This document shows positions 12,179-19,841 of a DNA stretch of 64,000 bases, in pieces. The stretch's first letter is position 1. Each line of letters starts with the position of its first letter. The DNA lies in NCBI RefSeq assembly GCF_001612885.1, contig NZ_BDBH01000006.1, forward strand, positions 207,174 through 271,173. Reading direction: 5' to 3'. The DNA comes from Nocardia harenae NBRC 108248. GTDB lineage: Bacteria > Actinomycetota > Actinomycetes > Mycobacteriales > Mycobacteriaceae. The notes under the pieces were generated by a model. It saw only the letters and a program-made list of their open reading frames with translations, was not told the origin of the DNA and did no database searches. A program made the position numbers and the translations under genes.

Positions 12179-12838
12179 ATGTGCGACACTGACGACGTGG
12201 GAAAACGCAAGTACGAACAGGTGGCGCGGGCCGAGAACGCCGAACTGACCCGGCGCAAGATCCTGGACGCCGTGGCGCAGCGGCTGCGCGAGGCGCCGGC
12301 CGAGCCGGTCAGCCTGGAGCGGGTGGCCAAGCTCGCCGAGGTCTCCCGGACCACCATCTACGCCGACTTCGGCTCCCGCGCCGGGCTTTTCGACGCCTTC
12401 GTCCGCGACCTCTGGGAGCGCACCGGGCTCGGCGAGCTCAGCGCCGCCGTCACCGATGCCGAGCCGCGCGCGCACCTGCGCGCCGCCATCGCCGCCGCCT
12501 CCCGGATGAAGAGCCGCGACCTGGAGATCTACCGGGTGCTGCACGCCATGGACCGGCTCGACCCCGCCTCGGCAGGCGACGCCGTGCGGCACATGGAGGA
12601 GGACCGCCGCGGCGGCGTCGAGTACCTGGCGCGGCGGCTCGCCGACGGCGGCGTGCTGCGCGCCGACGTGACCACCGAGTGGGCCACCGACGTGCTGTGG
12701 GCGCTCACCGGCTTCGACGCCCTCGACCACCTGCTCACCGGCCGCGGGCTCGATGTCGATGCGGCCGTCGAGCGCCTCACCACCACCGCCGAACGCGCAC
12801 TGTGCCGTCCGGCCGATGATCCGGAGCCCCGGCCGTGA
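12179..12838 (+). CDS. TetR-family transcriptional regulator
   Basis: 219-residue regulator. The N-terminal helix-turn-helix is clear: TRRKILDAVAQRLREAP, VSLERVAKLAEVSRTTIYADFGSRAGLFDAFV. The C-terminal ligand domain is helical and not recognisable to subfamily. Divergent from the SnoaL-like gene, which it probably represses. Its stop overlaps the GTG of the downstream methyltransferase by 4 nt, so regulator and methyltransferase form one transcript. The ATG at 12179 has no strong ribosome site; a GTG at 12197 just before the HTH is an alternative. Confidence 0.88.
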   Translation: MCDTDDVGKRKYEQVARAENAELTRRKILDAVAQRLREAPAEPVSLERVAKLAEVSRTTIYADFGSRAGLFDAFVRDLWERTGLGELSAAVTDAEPRAHLRAAIAAASRMKSRDLEIYRVLHAMDRLDPASAGDAVRHMEEDRRGGVEYLARRLADGGVLRADVTTEWATDVLWALTGFDALDHLLTGRGLDVDAAVERLTTTAERALCRPADDPEPRP

Positions 12839-13653
12839 CCGACCCCACGCACCCCCGCTTCCCGCGCTCCGCGCGCTACCACCCGAACTGGCTGCGCGCC
12901 GCCGTGAGTGGCGGCGCGAACCCGCTGTGGCTCACCGAGTGGCTCACCGAGGCGGTGCAGCTGCGCCCCGGCATGCGGGTGCTCGACCTCGGCTGCGGCC
13001 GCGGCGCCTCCTCGGTGTTCCTGCACACCGAGTTCGGCGTCGAGGTCTGGGCGGTCGACCTGTGGTTCGACGCCGCCGAGCGGGCGCGGCGCTTCCAGGA
13101 CGCGGGCGTCGCCGACGCGGTCCACGCCCTGCACGCGGATGCCCGCGCACTGCCCTTCGCCCCCGGCGTCTTCGACGCCGTGCTCAGCATCGACTCCTTC
13201 GTCTACTACGGCACCGACGACCTCTACGCCGGCTACCTGACCCGCTTCCTGCGCCCCGGCGGCCAGCTCGGCATCGCGGGCGCCGGGCTCACCGCCGACC
13301 CCGGCTGGCCGGTCCCCGACCACCTCGCCGCCTGGTGGGAACCGGCGCTGGCCTGCCTGCACACGGCGGAGTGGTGGCGGGCGCACTGGCAGCGCAGCGG
13401 CCTGCTCGAGGTCGAGCTGGCCGATGCCATGCCGGACGGCTGGCGGCGCTGGCTGGACTGGCAGCACGCCGTCGCACCGGACAATGCCGCCGAGATCGCG
13501 GCGCTCACGGCCGATCGCGGCCGCCATCTCGGCTATGTGCGCGCGGTCGCCCGCCGCCGCACCGACGTCGAGCCCGACCCGCCGATCACCGCCGTTCCGG
13601 CCGAGTACACCCCGCACCCGCTGCTGCGCGACCCCGCGCCAGGCGTCGGATAG
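12835..13653 (+). CDS. SAM-dependent methyltransferase (class I)
   Basis: 272-residue protein of the UbiE/Methyltransf_11 type. SAM-binding motif I is MRVLDLGCGRGASSVFL; the acidic end of strand 2 is VWAVDLWFD; then HALHADARALPFAPGVFDAVLSIDSF and FLRPGGQLGIAGAG. The methyl acceptor is unknown. Translationally coupled to the TetR gene by a GTGA overlap, so its expression probably follows the ligand sensed by that regulator. Confidence 0.88.
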   Translation: MTDPTHPRFPRSARYHPNWLRAAVSGGANPLWLTEWLTEAVQLRPGMRVLDLGCGRGASSVFLHTEFGVEVWAVDLWFDAAERARRFQDAGVADAVHALHADARALPFAPGVFDAVLSIDSFVYYGTDDLYAGYLTRFLRPGGQLGIAGAGLTADPGWPVPDHLAAWWEPALACLHTAEWWRAHWQRSGLLEVELADAMPDGWRRWLDWQHAVAPDNAAEIAALTADRGRHLGYVRAVARRRTDVEPDPPITAVPAEYTPHPLLRDPAPGVG

Positions 13654-13731
13654 CGGCGCTCCTCTATGGTCGATGGAGGCGGGCACCCGGCACGAAGTGC
13701 CCGCGGCAACGTGGCGACAGGAGCGGCGCAC

Positions 13732-14742
13732 ATGGCAGACCTCAAGCTCGGGTACAAGGCCTCGGCGGAGCAGTTCGGACCGCGGGAGCTGGTGGAGATC
13801 GCCGTCCTCGCCGAGGAGCACGGCCTCGACAGCGCGACCGTCAGCGATCACTTCCAGCCCTGGCGGCACAAGGGCGGGCACGCCCCCTTCTCGCTGGCCT
13901 GGATGGCCGCGGTCGGCGAGCGCACCAAGCGGATCCAGCTGGGCACCTCGGTGCTCACCCCCACCTTCCGCTACAACCCCGCGGTGATGGCCCAGGCCTT
14001 CGCCAGCATGGGTTGCCTGTACCCGGGCCGGGTCATGCTCGGCGTCGGCACCGGCGAGGCGCTCAACGAGATCGCCACCGGCTACAAGGGCGAATGGCCC
14101 GAGTTCAAGGAGCGCTTCGCCCGGCTGCGCGAGTCGGTCGCGCTCATGCGCGCACTCTGGACCGGTGACCGGGTGGATTACGACGGCGAGTACTACCACA
14201 CCGTCGGCGCCTCCATCTACGACGTGCCCGAGGGCGGCATCCCGGTCTACATCGCCGCCGGCGGCCCGGTGGTGGCCCGCTACGCCGGCCGCGCGGGCGA
14301 CGGCTTCATCTGCACCTCGGGCAAGGGCATGGAGCTCTACACCGAGAAGCTGCTGCCCGCCGTCGCCGAGGGCGCGGCCAAGGCCGAGCGCGAGCTGGAC
14401 CCGATCGACAAGATGATCGAGATCAAGATCTCCTACGACACCGATCCCGAACTGGCGCTGGAGAACACCCGCTTCTGGGCCCCGCTCTCGCTCACCCCCG
14501 AGCAGAAGCACTCCATCACCGACCCGATCGAGATGGAGGCCGCCGCCGACGCGCTGCCGATCGAGCAGATCGCCAAGCGCTGGATCGTCGCCAGCGACCC
14601 GGACGAGGCCGTCGAGCAGATCAAGCCCTACCTCGACGCCGGCCTGAACCACCTGGTCTTCCACGCCCCCGGCCACGACCAGCGCCGCTTCCTCGACCTC
14701 TTCCAGCGCGATCTGGAGCCGCGGCTGCGCAAGCTCGGCTAG
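13732..14742 (+). CDS. fgd1: F420-dependent glucose-6-phosphate dehydrogenase
   Basis: Oxidises glucose-6-phosphate to 6-phosphogluconolactone while reducing cofactor F420, the main source of F420H2 in mycolate-forming actinobacteria. 336 residues, the same length as mycobacterial Fgd1, luciferase-like (beta/alpha)8 barrel. Visible landmarks: [28 protein letters not shown] (catalytic His and neighbouring Trp), [16 protein letters not shown] with the catalytic glutamate, and the phosphate-side lysine/arginine region around CTSGKG and KRWIV. ATG 13732 follows ACAGGAG; the upstream frame extension lacks conservation. Its TAG shares four bases with the convergent MarR gene. Confidence 0.97.
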   Translation: MADLKLGYKASAEQFGPRELVEIAVLAEEHGLDSATVSDHFQPWRHKGGHAPFSLAWMAAVGERTKRIQLGTSVLTPTFRYNPAVMAQAFASMGCLYPGRVMLGVGTGEALNEIATGYKGEWPEFKERFARLRESVALMRALWTGDRVDYDGEYYHTVGASIYDVPEGGIPVYIAAGGPVVARYAGRAGDGFICTSGKGMELYTEKLLPAVAEGAAKAERELDPIDKMIEIKISYDTDPELALENTRFWAPLSLTPEQKHSITDPIEMEAAADALPIEQIAKRWIVASDPDEAVEQIKPYLDAGLNHLVFHAPGHDQRRFLDLFQRDLEPRLRKLG

Positions 14743-15215
14743 GCCCCCGGGCTCGGGACGCGCGGCATGGCCTCGGCGTCCAGTTCGAGCCGGTCCATCG
14801 TCGCCGCGAGTTCGGTGAGCGCGGCGACGATCTCGGCGAACCGCGCGGCCCCCAGTTCGGCGGCGAGCCGGTGCGCCACCCGCGCGTGCTGCGGCGAGAT
14901 CCGGCGCACCGCCGCCAGGCCGGCGTCGGTGACGGCGACCAGCTTGGCGCGCCGGTGCGCCGGATTCTCCCGGTACTCGGCGAGCCCCTTGCCGACCAGC
15001 AGGTCCGCGATGCGCTGCACGCTCTGCCTGGTGATCCCCATGGCCCGCGCGATGCCCGCCACCGGGAGCGGCTCGTGCAGCACCGCGCCGAGCACCTGCC
15101 ACCAGGCGGCGGTGAGCCCGGCGGGCGCCGCGAGCTTCTCGGCGATCGCGAGGAAGCGGCCGTTCAGCGCGAACGAGGTGATGGCCGCGGTGCTGAACAG
15201 CTCCTGCTCGGTCAC
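14739..15215 (-). CDS. MarR-family transcriptional regulator
   Basis: 158-residue winged-helix regulator: [67 protein letters not shown] covers the helix-turn-helix, recognition helix ([12 protein letters not shown]) and wing. The GTG start overlaps the stop of the upstream PfpI-like gene (GTGA). A perfect 15-bp palindrome upstream of the pair is the likely autoregulatory operator. The inducer is unknown. Confidence 0.88.
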   Translation of the reverse strand: MTEQELFSTAAITSFALNGRFLAIAEKLAAPAGLTAAWWQVLGAVLHEPLPVAGIARAMGITRQSVQRIADLLVGKGLAEYRENPAHRRAKLVAVTDAGLAAVRRISPQHARVAHRLAAELGAARFAEIVAALTELAATMDRLELDAEAMPRVPSPGA

Positions 15216-15841
15216 GCCCCGTGCTCCGCGAGCACGGCGTAGGCGCTCGGGTCGCGCTCGGCGAAGAGCCGGAACCAGGCGTCGAGCACCGGCGGCTCGT
15301 AGACGTCGAGCGCCGCGAAGACCTGGTGCGCGAAGTGGAAGGGCGCCAGCGAGGTCGCGGTGATCACGTTGCCGTCGGTAACCGCGGGCTCGCTGCGGTA
15401 GTGCGCGCCGCCCGCGTAGCCGCTGCCGGCGAGGTAGCCGGGGTCGTTGCTGGTGTGCGCCCTGGTATCGAGCAGCCCCGCCTCGGCGAGCCCGAAGGTG
15501 GCGCCGCAGATGGCCGCCACCGGCCGCCCGGCGTCCAGGAAGTCGCGGGCCAGCGCGGTGAAGCCCGCCAGCTCGTCGCCCTGATCCCAGAGGTTCGCCC
15601 CCGGCAGGATGAGCGCCGCCGCCCGGTCGAGCTCGACCCCGGCCAGGTCCACGTCGGGCAGGATGCGCATGCCGCCGCCGGTGGTCACCGGCTCGGTGCC
15701 GCGGCCGACGGTGCGCACCACCAGCGAACCGGGTCGGCGCTGCAACTCGGGGTTGTTGAGGTAGGCGATGGCGGCCCCGACCTCCCAGTCGGCCAGGGTG
15801 TCGTAGACCGCCGTGTACACGATGCGAGGTTCCGAAGTCAT
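15212..15841 (-). CDS. DJ-1/PfpI-family glutamine amidotransferase-like protein
   Basis: 209-residue DJ-1/PfpI superfamily protein. The nucleophile elbow is AICGATFGLAEAGLL with the conserved cysteine; AALILPGANLWDQG supplies the acidic strand region and the C-terminal half has the usual TATSLAPFHFA. Members include chaperone-like, deglycase and regulatory proteins, so the activity is open. First gene of a two-gene operon with the MarR regulator. The ATG at 15841 lies directly at the edge of the operator palindrome. Confidence 0.82.
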   Translation of the reverse strand: MTSEPRIVYTAVYDTLADWEVGAAIAYLNNPELQRRPGSLVVRTVGRGTEPVTTGGGMRILPDVDLAGVELDRAAALILPGANLWDQGDELAGFTALARDFLDAGRPVAAICGATFGLAEAGLLDTRAHTSNDPGYLAGSGYAGGAHYRSEPAVTDGNVITATSLAPFHFAHQVFAALDVYEPPVLDAWFRLFAERDPSAYAVLAEHGA

Positions 15842-15876
15842 GACAGCATCCTGTCGAACATGACAGGATGCTGTCA
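15841..15876. promoter_or_regulatory. Perfect 15-bp inverted repeat, candidate MarR operator
   Basis: TGACAGCATCCTGTC (15841-15855), six bases GAACAT, then GACAGGATGCTGTCA (15862-15876). The arms are perfect complements, and each arm is itself a smaller palindrome (GACAG, four bases, CTGTC), so two operator sites are nested in one. On the minus strand TTGACA, 18 bases, CAGGAT form a plausible promoter inside the repeat, with CAGGAT 6 nt before the PfpI ATG. A bound regulator would occlude both elements. A transcript hairpin ending metZ is a second possible use, but no U-tract follows. Confidence 0.75.
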
Positions 15877-15881
15877 ATAGC

Positions 15882-17096
15882 TCAGCCCAGCGCGTGGTCC
15901 AGGTCCGCGATCAGGTCCTCCACGTCCTCCAGCCCGACCGAGATCCGCACGACGCCGTCGGTGAGCCCGATTCCGGCCCGGCCCTCCGCGCCCATGGCCC
16001 GGTGCGTAGTGGTGGCCGGGTGCGTGATCAGCGTCTTGGCATCGCCGAGGTTGTTCGAGATGTCGATGACGCGCAGCCGGTTCAGCACCTCGAAGGCGCG
16101 CTTCTTGGCCTCGCCGTCGGCGGCGGCCAGCTCGAAGGTGACCACGGTGCCGCCGCCGCTCATCTGCGTGGTGGCCAGCTCGTGCTGCGGGTGCGTCTCC
16201 AGGAACGGGTAGCGCACCCAGCCGACCGCCGGGTGCCCCTCCAGGAAGCGGGCCACCTCGAGCGCCGCCTGGGTGGAGTGCCGGACGCGAAGCGGCATGG
16301 TCTCCAGCCCCTTGAGCAGGGTCCAGGCATTGAACGGGCTGAGCGCCGGGCCGGTGTGCCGCATGAGCGTCTTCACCGGGCCGTCGATGTACTCCCGCTC
16401 GCCGAGGATGGCGCCGCCGAGCACCCGGCCCTGGCCGTCGATGTGCTTGGTGCCGGAGTAGACCACCACGTCGGCGCCGAGCTCGAGGCTGCGCTGCAGC
16501 AGCGGGGTGGCGAAGACATTGTCCAGCACCACCGTCGCGCCCGCGGCGTGCGCGAGCTCGCTCACCCGCCGCACGTCGACCAGGTTCTGCATGGGGTTGG
16601 CCGGGGTCTCGAAGAAGACCGCCTGGGTGGGCACCGAGAGCGCCCGCTCCCACTGGTCCAGATCCTCGCCGTCCACGAAGACCGTCTGCACGCCCCAGCG
16701 CGGCAGGATCTCGTTGGCCACCACGAAGCAGGAGCCGAAGAGGCTGCGCGCGGCGACCAGCCGGTCACCGGCCTTCAGCAGCGCGCCGAGCGCGGTGAAG
16801 ACCGCCGCCATGCCGCTGGCGGTGGCGAAGCACGCCTCCGCGCCGTCGATCAGCCGCATCCGCTCCTCGAAGACCGCGACCGTCGGGTTGCCGTACCTGG
16901 AGTAGACGAAGTGCTCGACGTCACCGGTGAAGGCCGCCTCCGCCGCCTCGGCGCTCTCGTAGACGAAGCCCGAGGTGAGGTAGAGCGCCTCGGAGGTCTC
17001 CTCGAACCCCGAGCGGCGCAGCCCGCCGCGCACGCCGAGCGTGGCCGGGCCGACACCCTCCGGCAGCGGCCGGTCGAAGGCGCCGCCGGTGATCAC
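15882..17096 (-). CDS. metZ: O-succinylhomoserine sulfhydrylase MetZ
   Basis: PLP enzyme of the Cys/Met metabolism family that makes homocysteine directly from O-succinylhomoserine and sulfide. 404 residues; landmarks are LYLTSGFVYESAEAAEAAF, YSRYGNPTV, CFATASGMAAV, FFETPANPMQN, VVLDNVFATP and the PLP-lysine motif VVVYSGTKHIDGQGRVLGG, followed by SPFNAWTLLKGLET and THPATTTHR. The GTG start at 17096 overlaps the rhodanese stop (GTGA). The pair lies behind a SAM-IV riboswitch, so expression should fall when S-adenosylmethionine is plentiful. Confidence 0.95.
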   Translation of the reverse strand: MITGGAFDRPLPEGVGPATLGVRGGLRRSGFEETSEALYLTSGFVYESAEAAEAAFTGDVEHFVYSRYGNPTVAVFEERMRLIDGAEACFATASGMAAVFTALGALLKAGDRLVAARSLFGSCFVVANEILPRWGVQTVFVDGEDLDQWERALSVPTQAVFFETPANPMQNLVDVRRVSELAHAAGATVVLDNVFATPLLQRSLELGADVVVYSGTKHIDGQGRVLGGAILGEREYIDGPVKTLMRHTGPALSPFNAWTLLKGLETMPLRVRHSTQAALEVARFLEGHPAVGWVRYPFLETHPQHELATTQMSGGGTVVTFELAAADGEAKKRAFEVLNRLRVIDISNNLGDAKTLITHPATTTHRAMGAEGRAGIGLTDGVVRISVGLEDVEDLIADLDHALG

Positions 17097-17509
17097 GACT
17101 GCCGCCAGGGCAGGCCGTCGGCGCGCCAACCGGCCGAGCCGCGGTGGCCCGCGCTGTCCAGCGGGCCCTCGAAGCCGTCGATGACGTTGTAGGAGGGGGC
17201 GATTCCGGCGCCGGTGGCCAGCCCGGCGGCGTTCGCCGAGCGCTGGCCGGAGCGACACAGGAACACGACGGGGGCCTCCGGATCGCGCCCGTCGAGCGCC
17301 CGGTTCAGCTGCTCCAGGAAGGCCGGATTGGGCGAGCCGGTGCCGTCCACCCACTCGATCAGCGCGGTCGGGCGCGCCAACTCGCTGGTATCCGGGACCC
17401 CGACGAACCGCCACTCCGCCTCGGTGCGGACGTCGATCAGCACCGCGGACGGATTGTCGCGCAACAACTCCCACGCCTGCTTCGGGGTGATGTCACCGGC
17501 ATAACTCAT
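17093..17509 (-). CDS. Rhodanese-like sulfurtransferase (Rv0390-like)
   Basis: 138-residue single-domain rhodanese. It opens ITPKQAWELLRDNPSAVLIDVRTEAEW and carries the active-site loop VVFLCRSGQRSANAA with the catalytic cysteine. Translationally coupled to metZ, the same pair as Rv0390-Rv0391 in M. tuberculosis, which suggests it supplies or handles sulfane sulfur/sulfide for homocysteine formation (inference). GGAGG lies 5-9 nt before the ATG. First gene downstream of the SAM-IV riboswitch. Confidence 0.9.
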   Translation of the reverse strand: MSYAGDITPKQAWELLRDNPSAVLIDVRTEAEWRFVGVPDTSELARPTALIEWVDGTGSPNPAFLEQLNRALDGRDPEAPVVFLCRSGQRSANAAGLATGAGIAPSYNVIDGFEGPLDSAGHRGSAGWRADGLPWRQS

Positions 17510-17561
17510 GTCGAACCTCCTGTGAATCCACGCTTGCCGCAGGGAAATGCCGATACGGCCA

Positions 17562-17645
17562 GGTCGTCACCCGGAGCACCCCGCCGCGGAGGAGGGTTGC
17601 CGACCAGCCGAGCCGGGGCTTGGCGCTGGTTCTCATGACCTTGCG
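17562..17645 (-). ncRNA. SAM-IV riboswitch controlling rhodanese-metZ
   Basis: Minus-strand leader beginning GGTCATGAGAACCAGCG, continuing CAAGCCCCGGCT, GCTGGTCGGCAACCCTCC, CGCGGCGGGGTGC and closing GGGTGACGACC. The ends pair (GGTCAT with GTGACGACC region) as the basal stem, and the order of blocks is that of the actinobacterial SAM-IV class found before metZ-type genes. It begins about 10 nt after the predicted transcript start and ends about 52 nt before the rhodanese ATG. The short remaining leader suggests control of ribosome access, though termination is not excluded. Confidence 0.88.
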
Positions 17646-17650
17646 AACCG

Positions 17651-17680
17651 AGATTGCCCCGGGAAAGCGGGTGCTGTCAA
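17651..17680 (-). promoter_or_regulatory. Promoter of the SAM-IV/rhodanese/metZ transcript
   Basis: Minus-strand TTGACA (17680-17675), 18 bases, CAATCT (17656-17651). A consensus -35 with a reasonable -10; transcription would start about 10 nt before the riboswitch. Confidence 0.6.
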
Positions 17681-17706
17681 CACGGGTTCTCCCGCGTCCG
17701 GGCGCG

Positions 17707-18141
17707 TCATCCGCACACCAGCCAGCGGTCGCCCGCGCGGGTGAGGCTCCAGGTGGCGGTGGCCACGCGGCCGTCCACCCGCGTGGTCACCGTGATCCGG
17801 CCGCGGTCGCCCTGCACCACCGGATCGGCCAGCTCCGCGACCTCGATCTCGGTGCGCGTCTCCGGCCCGCCCAGCTGCTCGGCGAGCGGCGAGGCCGCCT
17901 CGTCGAAGCCGTCGCAGGCGGTGCCCGGCGGCGGCACCGTGTCGCTGCGGCCGCGCGCGTCGGCGTAGTTGCGCACCGCGGCGGCCAATTTGTCCGCCTC
18001 TGTGACATTCTTCTCAGCGGGCGAGAGCACCCCCGCGATCACGATTCCCACCAGGACCAGCACCGCGAGCACCCCGGCCGCCACGAACGGCACGATCGAT
18101 CGGACTTCCGGCTCGGGGGCGTCGGGCTGCGGCTCGCTCAT
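17707..18141 (-). CDS. Small single-pass membrane protein, Rv0361-like C-terminus
   Basis: 144 residues: a short acidic Pro-rich cytoplasmic N-terminus (MSEPQPDAPEPEVRS), one transmembrane helix (IVPFVAAGVLAVLVLVGIVIAGVL, about 16-39) and an external domain with conserved cysteine in GTACDGFDE and a closing ATWSLTRAGDRWLVCG. That end resembles the last strands of the Rv0361-like protein at 31932-33998 (FDLQRTDAGWKVCE), suggesting a shared extracytoplasmic fold. Function unknown. It is transcribed towards the metZ region but separated by the metZ promoter. Confidence 0.72.
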   Translation of the reverse strand: MSEPQPDAPEPEVRSIVPFVAAGVLAVLVLVGIVIAGVLSPAEKNVTEADKLAAAVRNYADARGRSDTVPPPGTACDGFDEAASPLAEQLGGPETRTEIEVAELADPVVQGDRGRITVTTRVDGRVATATWSLTRAGDRWLVCG

Positions 18142-18317
18142 CCCTCGATGATCACCGATGACCTGGCCGGGCGGCGCACCGGCCCCGGCAGGATACGCGC
18201 TGCGTACCCGGGGCGCGGACCGAGCGGAGCAGGGCCGATAGAATGGGTGCTTGCGACTCGTGCCGGAGCCGCCCGCCGATGCTCCGGAGAGAATCGGAGC
18301 GCGGTCCCGGACCGATC

Positions 18318-18336
18318 TCAGGTTAGCCTGGGCTAA
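18318..18336 (+). promoter_or_regulatory. DtxR/IdeR-like iron box before the ferredoxin reductase
   Basis: TCAGGTTAGCCTGGGCTAA matches the 19-bp iron box TTAGGTTAGSCTAACCTAA at 15 of 19 positions, with the left half almost complete. It also contains GTTAGCC-TG-GGCTAAC. TAGCCT inside it (18324-18329) could be the -10 of the downstream gene, so a repressor bound here would block the polymerase. The right half is the weaker part. Confidence 0.5.
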
Positions 18337-18378
18337 CTAGACGCCAGATGAACGTATCGACCGAAGGTGCGCGTGAAC

Positions 18379-19770
18379 ATGACCGAACAGAGTGAGGCGG
18401 CCCGGCCGCTCCGCATTGCGATCGTGGGCGCAGGCCCGGCCGGGATCTACGCCGCCGACGCGCTGATGAAGTCCGACGCGGACGTCTCCATCGATCTCTA
18501 CGAGCGGATGCCGGCGCCGTTCGGCCTGATCCGCTACGGCGTCGCGCCCGACCACCCGCGGATCAAGGGCATCATCACCGCGCTGCACAAGGTGCTGGAC
18601 AAGGAGCAGGTGCGGCTGCTCGGCAATATCGACTACGGCACCGACATCACCCTGGACGACCTGCGCCGCTTCTACGACGCCGTGATCTTCTCCACCGGCG
18701 CCAATGCCGACCGCGCGCTCACCATCCCCGGCATCGACCTGGACGGCTCCTACGGCGCCGCCGACTTCGTCTCCTGGTACGACGGCCACCCCGACGTCCC
18801 GCGCACCTGGCCGCTGGAGGCCGAGAAGGTCGCGGTGCTCGGCGTCGGCAACGTCGCGCTGGACATCGCCCGCGTGCTCGCCAAGACCGGCGACGAGCTG
18901 CTCCCCACCGAGATCCCGCCGAACGTCTACCAGGGCCTCAAGCAGAACAAGGCCGTCGAGGTGCACGTCTTCGGCCGCCGTGGCCCCGCGCAGGCCAAGT
19001 TCACCCCGCTGGAGCTGCGCGAGCTGGACCACTCGCCCACCATCGAGGTGATCGTCGACCCCGCCGACATCGACTACGACGAGGGCTCCGAGGCCGCGCG
19101 CCGCCACTCCAAGCAGGTCGACATGGTCGCCAACACGCTCGAGCAGTGGGCCATCCGCGACCAGGGCAACCGCCCGCACAAGCTCTTCCTGCACTTCTTC
19201 GAGGCGCCGACCGAGGTGGTCGGCGACGCCGACGGCAAGGTCGTCGGGCTGCGCACCGAGCGCACCCAGCTCGACGGCACCGGCAATGTGAAGGGCACCG
19301 GCGAGTACCGCGACTGGGAGGTGCAGGCCGTGTACCGGGCGGTCGGCTACCTGTCCCAGAACATCACCCAGCTGCCCTTCGACGATCAGGCGGGCACCGT
19401 GCCGAACGAGGCGGGCCGCGTTCTGATCGACGAGAACGCCGACGGCAAGGCCCGCTACCTGCCCGGCACCTACGTCACCGGTTGGATCAAGCGCGGCCCG
19501 GTCGGCCTCATCGGCCACACCAAGGGCGACGCCAACGAGACCGTCGCCTGCCTGCTCGACGACAGCAAGGATTTCCCGCGCGCCGAGAACCCCGCCCCCG
19601 AGGCCGTGATCGAGTTCCTCGAGGGCAAGGGCGTGCCCTACACCACCTGGCAGGGCTGGTACCGCCTGGACGCGCACGAGCGCTCGCTGGGTGAGCCGGA
19701 GGGCCGCGAGCGGGTCAAGGTCGTGGAGCGCGAGGACATGCTGCGCGCCAGCGAGCCGAACAAGGTCTAG
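18379..19770 (+). CDS. fprA: NADPH-ferredoxin reductase, FprA-type
   Basis: FAD enzyme of the adrenodoxin-reductase family that moves electrons from NADPH to ferredoxins, for example for cytochromes P450. 463 residues. FAD site RIAIVGAGPAGIYAADALM at the N-terminus, then the family signature YERMPAPFGLIRYGVAPDHPRIK, NADPH site VAVLGVGNVALDIARVL, VFGRRGPAQAKFTPLELREL, and the closing FAD contact VTGWIKRGPVGLIGHTKGDA. ATG 18379 lies 11 nt after GAAGG; a GTG four codons upstream (18367) is possible. A DtxR/IdeR-like box covers its likely promoter. Confidence 0.93.
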   Translation: MTEQSEAARPLRIAIVGAGPAGIYAADALMKSDADVSIDLYERMPAPFGLIRYGVAPDHPRIKGIITALHKVLDKEQVRLLGNIDYGTDITLDDLRRFYDAVIFSTGANADRALTIPGIDLDGSYGAADFVSWYDGHPDVPRTWPLEAEKVAVLGVGNVALDIARVLAKTGDELLPTEIPPNVYQGLKQNKAVEVHVFGRRGPAQAKFTPLELRELDHSPTIEVIVDPADIDYDEGSEAARRHSKQVDMVANTLEQWAIRDQGNRPHKLFLHFFEAPTEVVGDADGKVVGLRTERTQLDGTGNVKGTGEYRDWEVQAVYRAVGYLSQNITQLPFDDQAGTVPNEAGRVLIDENADGKARYLPGTYVTGWIKRGPVGLIGHTKGDANETVACLLDDSKDFPRAENPAPEAVIEFLEGKGVPYTTWQGWYRLDAHERSLGEPEGRERVKVVEREDMLRASEPNKV

Positions 19771-19777
19771 CTCGCGA

Positions 19778-19808
19778 CGCCTGCCGGAACGCAGGAGTCC
19801 GGCAGGCG
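19778..19808 (+). terminator. Stem-loop terminator after fprA
   Basis: CGCCTGCCGGA (19778-19788) and TCCGGCAGGCG (19798-19808) are perfect 11-bp arms around a 9-nt loop, starting 7 nt after the fprA stop. No U-tract follows, so it would be an actinobacterial stem-only type. Confidence 0.6.
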
Positions 19809-19841
19809 ACAGCCGCGCCCACCTCGAGGCATTCTGTACAC

